NCBI RefSeq assembly: GCF_000150275.1
Contig: NW_002060946.1
Coordinates: 5,556,597 to 5,620,596 of the forward strand
Direction: 5' to 3'
Length of the DNA stretch: 64,000 bases
Origin: Trichoplax adhaerens
Lineage: Eukaryota > Placozoa > Uniplacotomia > Trichoplacea > Trichoplacidae
Positions 13,251-25,404 of this stretch are shown here, one piece after another (positions within the stretch are counted from its first letter, which is position 1; each line of letters opens with the position of its first letter). A model generated the notes under the pieces. It saw only the letters and a list, made by a program, of their open reading frames with translations. It searched no databases and was not told the DNA's origin. Made by a program: the position numbers and the translations under genes.

Positions 13251-14697
13251 AATTATAACAAATATCAATTTATTCTAATTATTATTCTAATTATCAATCC
13301 AAACCATCTTTCGCTTATTACTAAGTGCATCCAAAGTAGTCACAACGAAGTACACAGACTGTAGACTCATAACAATCATCATTGAAGAAGTGTCAATACG
13401 GAATGAAAAAAACACAACAAGATAGCGCTCAATTCATAACTAAGTAAACAAATATCTATAGAAAGAAGATCTAACAAGTACCGCATTCTTCTCCAATCCA
13501 TCAGTGTTAAAATAACCATCTTGATGGACAAGCGTGTCAAAGTTATCCGTAAGCATTCTGCTCAAGTCGCTGAAATGATTGACAATTCAGCTAGCCCAAG
13601 CTTTTCAAACACCATTACATTACTAGTGGTCCGTATTCGAGTAAAGCACTGTACTGTACTCATCCACCCCCTCGTAATTATTCCATCATTCCAAGTAATG
13701 ATGACATTATTAATGGATTAACTCAACGGTAAATGAAAATCAACCATCAGCCTATCTCAGTGTAGATTCACCAGTACACTGCATATCCAACCTTCTCTTT
13801 GCCTTGTAAGCATCATACTAATCTGGCAAATTTTGTATACCCACCCATCGATCAATACTGTTTCACAACTATCAGTTAGCATGCATTTATTAGTTCATTA
13901 TAGAATGATAACAATCACAGAGTCAGTTAATAAACCGTCATGATTTATAAATACGGGATAAAGTGGCACAGTGAATCATTTGATATAGAGATTGTTCAAA
14001 AATATCAGTCCAATCCAACATACAATTGGCTAATGAAAAGAATCTTTACACTTGTAATTGACCAATCCATCAGCATGGGTTTATATTGTTTACGTTCTAC
14101 TAGTTGAATAATTATGCACAACGTAAGAGTTAACATGATGTATAATGCATTTATACGCGTAGATTGGAAACGTAAAGTACTAACGCTTACGTCAGAAGTT
14201 GCTTAAAGCAATCATACGTAAGTCTTTCAATGATGATTGCATGCATTATCATTTTCTTGCTATAATAACAGTGATCGCAAGAATACAAATAGTATCATAA
14301 AGATTGATCAACAATAGGTATCTGTTAGATAATATAAAATTTCAAATACATGATTCATAGACCAGGATACAGCAAAATTAAATTATTTGTATAACAAGTT
14401 CGCAGGCGCACATTAGCTAAAATGTCAGTCAACAAAAATTACACATTTACAAATAATACAACTAATGCTAATTCGTAAATCGTAAGAATTGAACAAATTG
14501 GATTCTGGTCTAATTGGAACAGTAGTTAAAAATTACCAATTGGCTCTAGAGACTACAGTTTCAGAGCTCATAGACATGCTAAGATAGACTGTAAATTTTG
14601 CTTATATCGCCAAGAATTTGTTACAGTTTTTGCATCAAGATTTTATCTGCGGCGCAAGTATGATGACTGAAACCTCAACTTGTACATTGAAATGCAA
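13251..14697. other. Spacer downstream of CIAPIN1; one possible coding stretch at 13524-13639
   Basis: Mostly AT-rich with no gene signal. One plus-strand stretch from an ATG at 13524 reads MDKRVKVIRKHSAQVAEMID and onward to a possible donor CGA|GTAAAG at 13640. It has a protein-like composition unlike the rest of the spacer, but I find no convincing partner exon, so it is not called as a gene. Confidence 0.3.
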
Positions 14698-17600
14698 TTA
14701 TACGTCTGCCTGAAGCAATCGAGACGGTAATGCAACTTTCTCACCAGGTTTGAATGCTGGCATTCCAAGGTAGGGACAGCTTGAGCATCGAAAGGCATCT
14801 CCTAAATAACACTAATGAATAGAATAAGGAATTACGCTTGAGGAGCCACTGTAAGCTACGGCTCGTAATAATAGTAATAAGATCAATATGAATAAAATGC
14901 ATTGGTTGCTGTATACAGTATCATATCAAATTGCAGTCATCAGGTTATATTCCTATTTAAAAACATACACTGCCGCACGAAGAAACGGGGTTCCCATTGG
15001 TCTTCTTTTCGCTTTCGATTTCTTCAGCTAAGCCACATGAACTATTACAAGTAGAATACATAGATGCAGCTAATGTTACTAATGACGATCCAATAGCAGT
15101 TTAAGCTAATAAAGTATTAAGAGTTGACAGCACATCCTGTCACTACAAACCAATTTTTGCAGGCTTTTCGCTTTTTTTTAGCTGAATCGCATTCTTGACC
15201 TGTTTTTGTGATATTGAAAATAGCAATTATGACACTAAATAATTAAGTTACTGTAGACCAATAATGGGAAGTTTCAACATATGAAATAAATTCATCACAA
15301 TATACTAATAGCAATGATAAAACAGACACGATTATTTGAATAAACTGTTTAGGAAAATACCGAAAATCTCTCATTTCGTAATCCTATTGTACAACTGATG
15401 TAATTGAAGTGATTACGTGGAAACAGTAACTTTGTAATATAACCCCCAAATAGCGTAAATAGTAATCACTGGCATTATTACTAATTTAATTTCTTAAGTA
15501 ACACGCAAACGCTAATAATAAACTATGTACTCGTAAAGACGTACTTCTCAACGATGACGGATCGGGCTTCAAAAAGTCGTCTTCCTCAATGAGTGTGTTT
15601 TCATCGATAATATCCTAACCAATTGCAGTCATAAAAAATAGTTAAAATTAAAGCTCACTATACGCGTAAATAAATAGTAAGAATAATTGATAATATCAAT
15701 ATCTGCTAACAATATCATCATCCACAAAATCTTGAGATGACAACGTCCACATTTTTGCAGTCTCCATTTTCGAGTTGCCACCTAGTGAAATACAAGACAC
15801 CATTACGATATCTATTTCATAACCACCCTTATGGGTGTTCCCCAGTTGAAACATTTTCGTTTATACTATCAGTATTGAATTATTATGCTGGACGATACCT
15901 AATGAGATTTTATTAGCAAATGGTAGCGCAGCGGAAGAACCAATTTCAAAATTGGGCTTGCGAGCATTTACCTATGGACAACACGAAACAATTTTAGGCA
16001 ACATTTAAGTTTACAAGTACTGTAGAGCGACGAAATCCATGCCATGATCAATTTTATATAATGGGAATTAAATACCTTTACAGTTGCATTGTCTTCTGCT
16101 ACCTAGAAGGCAAAGTGTATACAACGAGAGATTAATTTTATGACAATATTACTACCCATATACTTTAAAAGTACTAAAAATGGTTTTAAGAACATCCTGG
16201 AACGAAAATGACGTTGGATTTTTTTTTCAATCAAGACTGTAATTCCTTCAAAAGTTGTAACACAAAAGACACACTCATATACGAGTAAAGACTCGTATAT
16301 AGATTTCTCATTTACAATGGATAGAAAGTGGCACGCATTATACCAACGTACGTAAAGGAGAAAGTTGTAGACTTACTATACCCATTCGTAGATAAATAAC
16401 ATTTATAACATAGGAAAATCATGATTTCAAATTTCGAACTGTACTAGGCTAACGTGAAAATTTGTGCTTATTCGTAGATAAATAACTTTTATAACATAGG
16501 AAAATGCATGATTTCAAATTTCGAACTGTACTAGGCTAACGTGAAAATTTGTGCTCGAAGACTTCAATTATCATTAATCGTTCTGTTCATCTCCCCTCCC
16601 CCAAAATGTTGAAAAATCTCAAGATTGAAAGAAATTATTATAGCTATATCATACAGAATCTATTCTGGAAATACGTACATGTCATTCCAAGCAATGCATA
16701 ATCTCAACATTACTTACTATGGATATATTGGTAAATCCTGCCAAAATTAATTCACTTCTAATTTGGTCAGACGGTGAGGTATCTCTTAATAAACATTTGC
16801 AATCTGGCTTTAACATTTTTAGAATCTGTGCTAACTGTTCCGAAGTATGCTTGCAACAGTAACTTGATACAACATTGGAAAGGGCGACATCAAACGTTGA
16901 TGATCCATAAGAAGCTGAAAGATAAAATGAAGATTAAACGTGTTCAATACTACACAAGGAGGGCTAAATTAGCTAATATGGCACAATGGAAACGGATATG
17001 TTGTGTAATTGACATTGCTACAATATATGAAATCCATAGTTGTATGTTTATAACATGTTTACTGTCGATTAGGCACTCTAAAACCGTGCCATTGGCGATT
17101 CTTACTATATTAGTATAGTAAGCACACCATCACAGTAATCAAAGTGCAAACTCACTTAATATGTAACCTACGACGATTGTGGTTACACACGTATACTTTG
17201 AATAAATTGAGTTCATTGCTCTTTTACAGACTTTACTAAAACGTTCTAACAAAATCACCACTAAGAGTTCATTATCATCATTATTAACATTGCAATACGT
17301 CAAATTATACATTCTCAAATTCACCGATACAGAATAATTGATGATTCAACGAGCAAGATTACTTTGATCCGTTTCCCAATCAATCTAGTCCTGCCTGTAA
17401 GTACTGTACTTTAAATTTGTGACCTTATTTTAAGCAGATTTCTTTCCATAACGATCATGCTGATCAAGTGAAATTGTACAGTGTTAATAGACTTGTACAT
17501 CATTGACAACCAATTGGAACATTTTCAAGACGATATCACCATGTCTTGCTGAATTTCTACAGTATACTGTCCAATTGGTCGAAAGGGCAACAATATCGAC

Positions 17601-18080
17601 TCAAGCTCTTACGTAAGTCATGCTCTCTTAGCATTAGCTATGCAACTAGAGATTGATTAGAGTCGCCATATTGGTCATACTATGTTGTACACCTTGGCGA
17701 TTTCCAGCCATTCACAACATTGAATACAAAGTTAACATCGGCAATCTACTGTCTTATTGGATGCTGTACTGGATGACTTTTAGTAGTGTAGGCAGTGCCT
17801 TCATGGTCAAACTGACCATGGAAGGAGATCTCCACTCGTCAAGCTATGGACAAATGGAAAGTACTTTTTCATTGCTGATTGACTCTTGATCATTCAATAG
17901 GTTTGTAACTTACGTACATTGAGATAGTCGGTTGATATTTTCCACGGCTACAGTACCATTAGTACCTACTCTTTCTCGTAGTGAAGAAGTAAAATTGGCC
18001 AATGTATCCAGTTGACCACCTTGACTCCATACCAAAAGGACAGATTGGCCGTTACTGACTAAATGACTCACGCTCTCCAT
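14698..18080 (-). CDS. CIAPIN1: CIAPIN1 (anamorsin/Dre2), cytosolic Fe-S cluster assembly factor
   Basis: Nine exons: 17918-18080, 16718-16914, 16076-16102, 15899-15971, 15711-15781, 15545-15614, 15151-15199, 14969-15041, 14698-14811; all phases agree, giving 278 residues (human 312). With NDOR1, CIAPIN1 supplies electrons to the cytosolic iron-sulfur assembly machinery. The N-terminal methyltransferase-like domain includes [16 protein letters not shown] and [15 protein letters not shown]. The linker carries KPNFEIGSS and [13 protein letters not shown]. The 2Fe-2S site is C204, C214, C217, C219 (KACKNCSCGLAEE); the second site is the twin CX2C motif C239, C242, C250, C253 ([15 protein letters not shown]), followed by [14 protein letters not shown]. 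The N-domain is about 23 residues shorter than human between exons 2 and 4, so a small in-frame exon may be missed in the 615-bp intron. Divergent from TRIQK. Confidence 0.95.
16384..16555. repeat. Two-copy 86-bp tandem duplication inside a CIAPIN1 intron
   Basis: ATTCGTAGATAAATAAC begins at 16384 and again at 16470, and the following roughly 85 bases are almost identical in both copies, differing at a few positions (such as ACATTT versus ACTTTT). High identity indicates a recent duplication. It lies in the intron between exons 2 and 3. Confidence 0.9.
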
Positions 18081-19185
18081 GAATGATAATATCGTTGAAG
18101 GAGATTACTGTACTGCAGCTCAAAATTGTACAACTTCTTTGTTTTGATTTGGCACCCGCACTTTGTTGAATAGAAATGGATGCAGTAAGAATTGAAAAGG
18201 AATAGACAGAATTGGATCAACGACACTTTCCTAGATGGACGAAAATGGCTGCAGCTGTTGAGAACTGTTGCTCACATCGGACATGGAAGTAGACTGGTGG
18301 ATTGGATCGCTGCTTCACCTCACTTGTGTGAAACGAACTGTGGTTGAGGCTTTTGACGAACGTGACTCAGTAAAAATGGTTTGTTTACAGTATGTCGTGC
18401 TGTCCTGGCCTGGACTACTGTACCAGGTCAGAGCATTGAAGACAAGTCGCTGACTACACTTGTAACTTACGAGGTGCATCTCGTGTGGGCTGTGCTGGCT
18501 GTGTTTCAGCACAGTACAGTATACAGTACTCTATGTACACATTTAATTGTACAGTGTACAGTACATACTGTACAGTACAGTACTGTACTGAAAGTGCAAT
18601 CCTATTGTTGATTACAGTGTACAGTGTACAGTACTTTGTACACTTCGGGTTACGGTGTACTGTACAGTACAGTACAGTACACATTTAATTGTACAGTACA
18701 GTACTGTACTGTACTGAAAGTGCAATCCTATTAATAGTTGATTACAGTGTACAGTGTACAGTACTGCACTATTTTACAATACAAAGTACTGTATTCTTCG
18801 GCTTACGGTGTACAGTACTATACTGTACACTGTGGGTTAGGGTGTACTGTACTGTACTGTACTGCTATCACTGCGCGTCATTCCAGTGCTACACTTGAAA
18901 TCAACACATGTCACCTAGTAAGTAAAGTCAACTGTCACCTACAGTACTGTACTGTACAGTGTACAGTACTGTAACTACTGTACCTACTGTAGACATCACC
19001 CATACAAATGCTTATACCTTGAGAACCTTACAGTACTGTACGTCGCTGTACTGTACTGTACTGCTATCACTGCGCGTCATTCCAACCGCTACACTTGAAA
19101 TCAACACCTGTCACCTGTCGCCGCACCACTTCATCCATTTCATCGACCTTGCCTGTCAACAAATTCACAGCAAGAAAGATTCGCC
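18081..19185. promoter_or_regulatory. Shared CIAPIN1/TRIQK upstream region packed with GTAC palindromes
   Basis: A 1.1-kb head-to-head interval. From about 18500 to 19060 it is dominated by alternating CAGTACTGTAC and TGTACAGTGTAC words, many self-complementary. Larger units are duplicated within it: a block with AAAGTGCAATCCTATT recurs at about 18590 and 18718, and CTGCTATCACTGCGCGTCATT recurs at about 18862 and 19061 (spacing 199). Both genes start within 150 bp to about 1 kb of the array, so it may act as a bidirectional promoter; the function is inferred from position. Confidence 0.6.
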
Positions 19186-22066
19186 ATGGGACGAAAAGAT
19201 ATTGCCAATTCTACACCAATCCAACAATATCGTCAAAAATTAGGTAAACTGCAGTCTACTTGTTCTTCTATTGCCTTGGTTTTACCTACGATATCCAACA
19301 AAATAGAAATTCTTTGAGCTTGAAGTCCATACATGCATAAATCCACCTTGAATCCAGTGTGGAAACAATGTTGACTTGGAAATGGTGAATTCGGCAAGTG
19401 ATACCAGTAGTATCTATCATATTACTGCTGAGAAGAGTAGTCGTCCATTTTAGGTGTTGCTGGTGATCGATAGTTCTTTCACTTGGTAATGTTTTATCCG
19501 CTTGAAATATGGACTAGTTGAACCTAGAAGCACGACCTGTTGTAGAAACAGCCACGATGCATGTTTCTCCTACATTCCCTTGAAGGAATGAGCACACTGA
19601 GTGAGCAACCTTCGCCTTATTACAGTACTCTGCTAGAATAGGATGATGACCGGTGAGAAGAGTAGTTGTCCATTTTAGGTGTTGCTGGTCATCGATAGTT
19701 CTTTCACTTGGTAGTGTTTTATTCGCTTTGGATATGGACTAGTTAAACCTAGAAGTACGACCTGTTGTAGAAACGGCCACGATGCATGTTTCTTCTACAT
19801 TCGCTTGAAGGAATGAGCACACTAAGTGAGCAACCTTCGCCTTATTACAGTACTCTGCTAGACTATTATCATTGCCGTGCTGACGTCGCATCACTGGCAT
19901 GGCTGCTATGTGCTTTATAACATAGACAGTCCTGTCATCATCATTAGGGACAGTCACTCTGTTTGCATTCCTCCTCATATAGCGGCCTTAATGCATAACT
20001 TTGCTATATAAGACTCTAGCCATACTTGGTAGCACTCATCGCCTAGGTCTTGTTTCACTTTCGACCTTTAAATTGTAGATCGATATAGACGGCAATTCAT
20101 GAATAGCGATCAATGCGAAATTTTAGTAGGGGGGTGTCGAAATTGGACTGTCAGACTATCATACTGAATTGAAGACTAAATGGAACAGTTGTGCATGGGT
20201 GATGATGAATTGAGTTATGCCATGTCACAGTTTCGTCACAGTAAACGTACGATTACAAAAGTTATAGACCAAATTATCCTGGAATGGGAGGTGCCCCTAA
20301 TGATGATCACAGCACTGTAGTCAATCTGGCAAAAGCTTTCTTCTGCATGTTTCTGCAGCAGGAAGTTTTTAATAGCAACTTGAATATTACTACTCGTACA
20401 CCCCTTTCCCCCCGATTTTGAGACAGCAGACAGTGCTAAAGTACTGTAATGTGATTGCGGCCATTCATATTGCGGTACCTGAAATTCCATTATTGTTATT
20501 TAATTGACACACTATGATTCTGCCATTGTAGTGATAGACATCTTGCAAGCTGCATCTTCTTATGACTGCACTTATGTAGTACAGTACGGATATGGAGTAG
20601 ACTCTTCAGGCATTATTAATTTGGAGAATTGGATATTACTGTCTGAATGATGAAGCATAACAACACTGTTGGATTTGTATATGTTACGTGCAATGTAAAA
20701 ATCATATACTGTACTATGAAATCGATATTTGAACCATAACGAAAGGCGCTTGGCTGTGCTTAAAATACAGCTATGCAAGCTGTACCTATTCCATGATAGA
20801 GACAGAAACTTCTATGATACAAGTCCCTGATAGAGGAATCATTCGAAATGATCAGTATTTATTGCACTTTAATTTCAAGTATGCGTACACTTTACTTGAT
20901 ATAGCTGCTCTCAAGTTGTATATCCTGCATAATTAATTCAGTATATATGTATACTCATAAATGCACTTAAAAACATATTCGAATTGCATAATAGTCGTAC
21001 GTATATTCTTAAGAAACTGTAACATGCAAACATTTGGTACTTTATCTGCTATCATGACGAATAAAATTATACAAATCTGCAAACTAGGAGTATCTCAGAA
21101 ATCATGCTGCCGTTAAACTAGCAGATACGATAGATTTTTGTGACTAGCCTACCAATATATGTTAGAAACTAGTTACGGTGGTATTCATATAATTTCGACA
21201 ATCACTAGCAAATTGCTTTCGATTTTCGATTTTCGATTTTAATAATAAAGGCTAAATTGAATACCTCAATACTGGTTTATTAGGTGAGCAAGAATTTAAA
21301 GGAAGAAATAAAAGAAATACGTTAGCTACCAGAGAAAAAGCTCAGGCTCGCCGATCTTCCAATGGCATTCAAGTGAGTACACCATCTAAATTTGAGATCA
21401 TAATTGATGTACTTGTTCAACGTATATGCTGTGCAATTCAATGCTTTTACAATATAACCTGCAACGGGGACTACAAAGAAAGTAGTTCCTACCTGTAAAA
21501 CTAATTTAAGTAATTACAATTATTAGCTTATGATCTTCTAATGCTACATATGCAATACACCATGACTCATCTTAGAATTACAGTGCCCTACCACATACTT
21601 ATTTGGTAGTAATGCATTCCATACTTTATATTGCATAAATCCATCGATATTTTCCTACTTCTAAATGCCACCATCACACTACCTTTAGATCAGAACCAAA
21701 ATAAGTTGAATTATGATAAATTACTTGTATTTTAGAACCATAGTAGAGTTCTCAATGCCTTCCATTTCGATCGATTTTGTCAACAAATTAAAAGCTCAAT
21801 TTTAAGATTAAGCAAAGCAATAATGAGCGATGCTTACTGCTGTATTTAGTTCTGCAATCAAATCTTGGTATCTATTTAAAATTTCAGCGTTGAGATAAAG
21901 TTACTAAAGTTTAAAAGTGCCTTGCGTGCTGAAGTAAATCTTTGATCTCCGCGGTTAACCATGCTTTTCACTCTGTTATAATCAGGCCTTGTTTGCTGTT
22001 GTTGGTGGACTATTTGTATTACTGCTGGCCGTTTATTTCATCTTTTACCTCTTTATCAACAAATAG
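19186..22066 (+). CDS. TRIQK: TRIQK, triple QxxK/R motif membrane protein
   Basis: Three exons, 19186-19243, 21284-21372 and 21986-22066, joined with matching phases (1, then 0), encode 75 residues (human 86). The protein begins MGRKD, the vertebrate TRIQK N-terminus, and has three QxxK/R motifs: QQYR (13-16), QEFK (22-25) and QARR (40-43). A single C-terminal transmembrane segment follows (about 51-72, ALFAVVGGLFVLLLAVYFIF), then the short tail INK. Vertebrate TRIQK is an ER-membrane protein of unclear function described in Xenopus. All exons are under 90 bp, so the gene is easy to miss. Exon 1 sits at the edge of the palindromic array, and intron 1 (2.04 kb) carries a 225-bp duplication. 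An alternative first exon at 20195 also fits the phase but lacks the family N-terminus. Confidence 0.9.
19430..19862. repeat. Two-copy ~225-bp direct repeat in TRIQK intron 1
   Basis: GAGAAGAGTAGTYGTCCATTTTAGG-type sequence begins at 19430 and at 19655, and the match continues through TTATTACAGTACTCTGCTAGA in both copies. A minus-strand frame of about 79 codons overlaps copy 2 and runs past it; it has no recognisable domain and is probably a relic or chance frame. Confidence 0.85.
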
Positions 22067-23753
22067 AGTGGCAAGAAAATAAAGAATTATTTGATAGTTT
22101 TACAAGGGCAACGCTTATTATGAATGTAATCCACATACGGGTACGAGTATAGTCGGCACTCGTAAAATTAGTTGCAAAAAGCAGACGTTGAATCAAACTC
22201 GTTATATTCCTTAGACAGTGGTTTACTTACAGGGTTTGTCTTATTAATAGTAAGTTAAACAAGGCACCCTTTTTTGGCTTCAAAATCTATCTGTAATGAA
22301 TTACTATATTACCACTTCGAAAGTGTTATTACTGCTTCAACAATTGTTATTTGGCGGTTCTTACTGCGCTTCCAGACCGCTTCAGTAAAGTGTTGTAAAT
22401 TGAACTACTTCTTGATTATATATATACGACTATTAATCCTACTTGGATGATCAAAGCTAAGAAATTCATTGTTCTATAATTATCTCGATATGCACTAGCA
22501 GAAATTATATAAACTACGACAATATAAAATTGTTTACGAAGCATTGTCTAGAATGATTACATTAGTTCTCTATGCTTTTGAAGTATCGACCTGGTCATTA
22601 ATCTTAAAATTGAACAGCAAGATCAATTTTTTCCCATTTGAAACTTTTTATTGTATATTAATGTAGAAGATGATAACTCATAATTGAGAAAAATATGTTT
22701 AAATCGAAATGTATGCTGTCATGGTCTATAGTGTAAGATCATGTCATCCACTGAAAATTTATTTTTTATATCCAAGGTCTGATTACGTTAAGATACTAAA
22801 ATCCTTTTTCAGAGAGTATAATAATCTTCCGTTAAATTCTATCCCGTGATTTCAATTGATATCATTCAATCTTTTTCAAATTGTACTTATTTTTCTGCAA
22901 AGATCATGCCTTCTTAACCAGCAAAAGATATCTAAACATAATATACTAAATAAGTAACTTAATCCCAAGATATTGTTGTAAATTACCTATAGTAGGGTTC
23001 ATTTACATTAGATTTTAACTAAATCATACGAGATAAAATTACGCGAGATGTTATGTAAATAATCACTGATTACTGCCTCCATACGTCAATTTGTATTCGA
23101 TAGTACTAAACATGTATTTCATTTTATCAAATCTTGCCTACGGTAAATAATTATAATAATAGGTGAGATAATAGACAATCATAACAATCCTTTTGAAGAT
23201 TTTATATTTGATTTATTACATTATATTTTCCGTTTAACAGTAATAAATCTTTAGACCATAATAGATCTTGGATATTTGGTCATCTAGCTTATCAAATGCT
23301 TGTTTGATCAGTAGCCTTCTAGAAGGTTAAACTTACTTAACACAAGTACTAAGACAAATATCATTAGCATTGCAACGAGATTACTTTAAATGTTATAACA
23401 TTAGCAAAAGATAAGCGGGCGGCATACATCATCGTGAACCTTCCTTATCCTTTGGCATATACACTAAAATAATAGATGGAACATGAAAAACCGTAGTTCT
23501 ATAGATACATTGAGTATCAACAATTGTCATTCCACCGAATGTTAAGGTCTCCCGAAAAATGTAAGGTACACCAAAATTTAGAATAGGATAGCCATTGGAA
23601 CTTAAAAATGTACGAATAAACTTATGCTAGACAGCTGTAGGTAGCCAAGTTAACACTGGAAGATCATCAAGATCTATACGAATCGTTAAACGATTTACTC
23701 ATAAAATTAATACAAACTAGGATAGTACCAATATATTTCCAATAAAAATTAAT
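22067..23753. other. AT-rich spacer, nothing recognised
   Basis: About 1.7 kb between TRIQK and the small predicted gene. No frame longer than about 60 codons and no palindromic arrays were seen. Confidence 0.4.
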
Positions 23754-24196
23754 ATGACTGAGCAAATCGAACTAGATATCGAATTGGACATTAAGACAAG
23801 CGATGTCATCTCCATGCTGGTTTGTTAATCTGGCTTCCGCGGAATATGATCCCTAATGAAAGTTAAGATCTATTAGCACTGGATCCTAACTGTAGTCCGT
23901 ATCTTAAGTGTGGAAGCAAATAATTTGAGAATGATCTATCAAAATGGGAGGTATCAGCGGTTTCCATCTCGAAAAAGTAAAGTCACATCATAATTTAATT
24001 AATGGTAGAGATTTTTAGAAAATTTTTTGTTTTAAAGATTACAACTAAATTACTATCGAACACAGTATATCATCAGCTGCAAATAGATGGTTATTTTGGC
24101 AATGTATACGCTATTACAAGCAATCGGCAAGGCTATGCGTATGTAATAAATATAATCAGTGAAGTGGTGCGTTTGGATAGAATGGCGATGTTCTAG
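23754..24196 (+). CDS. Possible three-exon small gene, 96 residues, unrecognised
   Basis: Three plus-strand exons fit together in phase: 23754-23819 (starts MTEQIELDIELDIKTSDV, donor CTG|GTTTGT), 23930-23976 (NDLSKWEVSAVSISK, donor AA|GTAAAG) and 24019-24196 (contains YHQLQIDGYFGNVYAI and ends with TAG). All three have protein-like composition in an otherwise stop-dense, AT-rich area, and the intron phases (0, then 2) match the acceptors. The introns would be 110 and 42 bp. No signal peptide or membrane segment is evident. I cannot name a family; the prediction rests on frame and splice consistency alone. Confidence 0.35.
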
Positions 24197-25404
24197 AGTA
24201 GAGGATTTACTTTGAGCTAAAAAGATATTCTATATCATTTACAAGCTAAATATATTGTAGAGAAGTTCTTACAAGCCATAAAATCTTCAATGATTATCAG
24301 CTTCGAGAAGATCAGCTATACTTATTGCTAAGTTTATTTGCTACGATATTGTTTTCGTCATATTCAGATTACAGTGAGTTAAATCTTGTCTGTATATTCA
24401 GTTAAACGTATAATTAAGAAGGATATAAATTCATCCATTAAGCTCTTTTACTTACTTTCATAAGAAGTTTTGGCAAAGCAAAGCTATCGTGAAGTTTTAG
24501 TAGTCCTAAAAATTCATGTATAATAGAAAATATTAGATACGCTAAACAAATACCGTTCTTCTCCTAGACTATTGCCTAAACTTATAAAATAGAACTTGTA
24601 ATTCGATATTCTCTCCTTTACAATATAATATATTGGACTCCATCTCGTTCTCGTTAAAACAAATTATTTTCACATGGACTCTACTTAAACGAAATACTAT
24701 TTTCAGTCGATCTTATTGGTTGATTATATATAATTATTAAAAAAAACGGAAGGATAGCTCGTATTCGTATTACTGCGCTAAAATAGATTCAATACAATAT
24801 CAGCCATGATTATTAAATTTTACAATGATGGCTATCCTTGAGATAAGTAATCATCTTGAAAGTAGCAATAAAATTTTTTATACATCAGTCTCAAAAAGCA
24901 CTAAAACATTATTTAGTTGCTCTATTTGAGCTGCTTAAAATAAAATGAAATAATTATCTGAAAGTAATGACGAAGCTATTGCTACTATCTATTTCTAGCA
25001 GGTGTTCACAGATAGATTTGCGCTTTCAAACTCTCTACTGTAAGGCATTGAAAGCAGTCTTTAAAAAAATAGAATCTTGCTATTATGAATGCAATAAAAC
25101 CATCACTATTGGCTACTTTTAGTAGACACTTGTGGACAGAAATGCCATTTTTAACTTTCTATAGCACGATTAGCCAACATAAAAATACATTCGAAAACTA
25201 AAATTTCACGATTTTCTCTCTCAAATCACTATTAAAGAAATTCTTTCCTGATGATCTTTTTTATTTTGAAATTTTAACATAGACCATTCGAAAATATATC
25301 CTGTAAAATGCAATCTATATAGTATAACTAGATGATAGATCAATAGATTTATGCAATGGAAGATAGACTATCGTTATGGAAGCTTAATTATGGGTATGAC
25401 TCAC
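24197..25404. other. AT-rich spacer; diverged duplicated segment near 24980-25160
   Basis: Two diverged copies of a segment of about 110-115 bp lie at about 24975-25050 and 25090-25165 (shared skeleton: CTATTG-CTACT, TTTCTAGCAG/TTTTAGTAGA, GTTCACAGATAG/TTGTGGACAGAA). On the minus strand they may include decayed exons of the ML-like gene to the right, but no reading frame is intact in both. Confidence 0.3.

Noticed and set aside
18381-19000. Frames rich in Tyr, Cys, Thr, Val on both strands
   Set aside because: They are translations of TACTGTACAGTA-type words, not proteins.
20195-20240. An alternative first exon for TRIQK (ATG GGT GAT GAT...) with the correct phase
   Set aside because: It joins in frame, but the exon at 19186-19243 gives the conserved MGRKD start and the first QxxR motif, so it is preferred.
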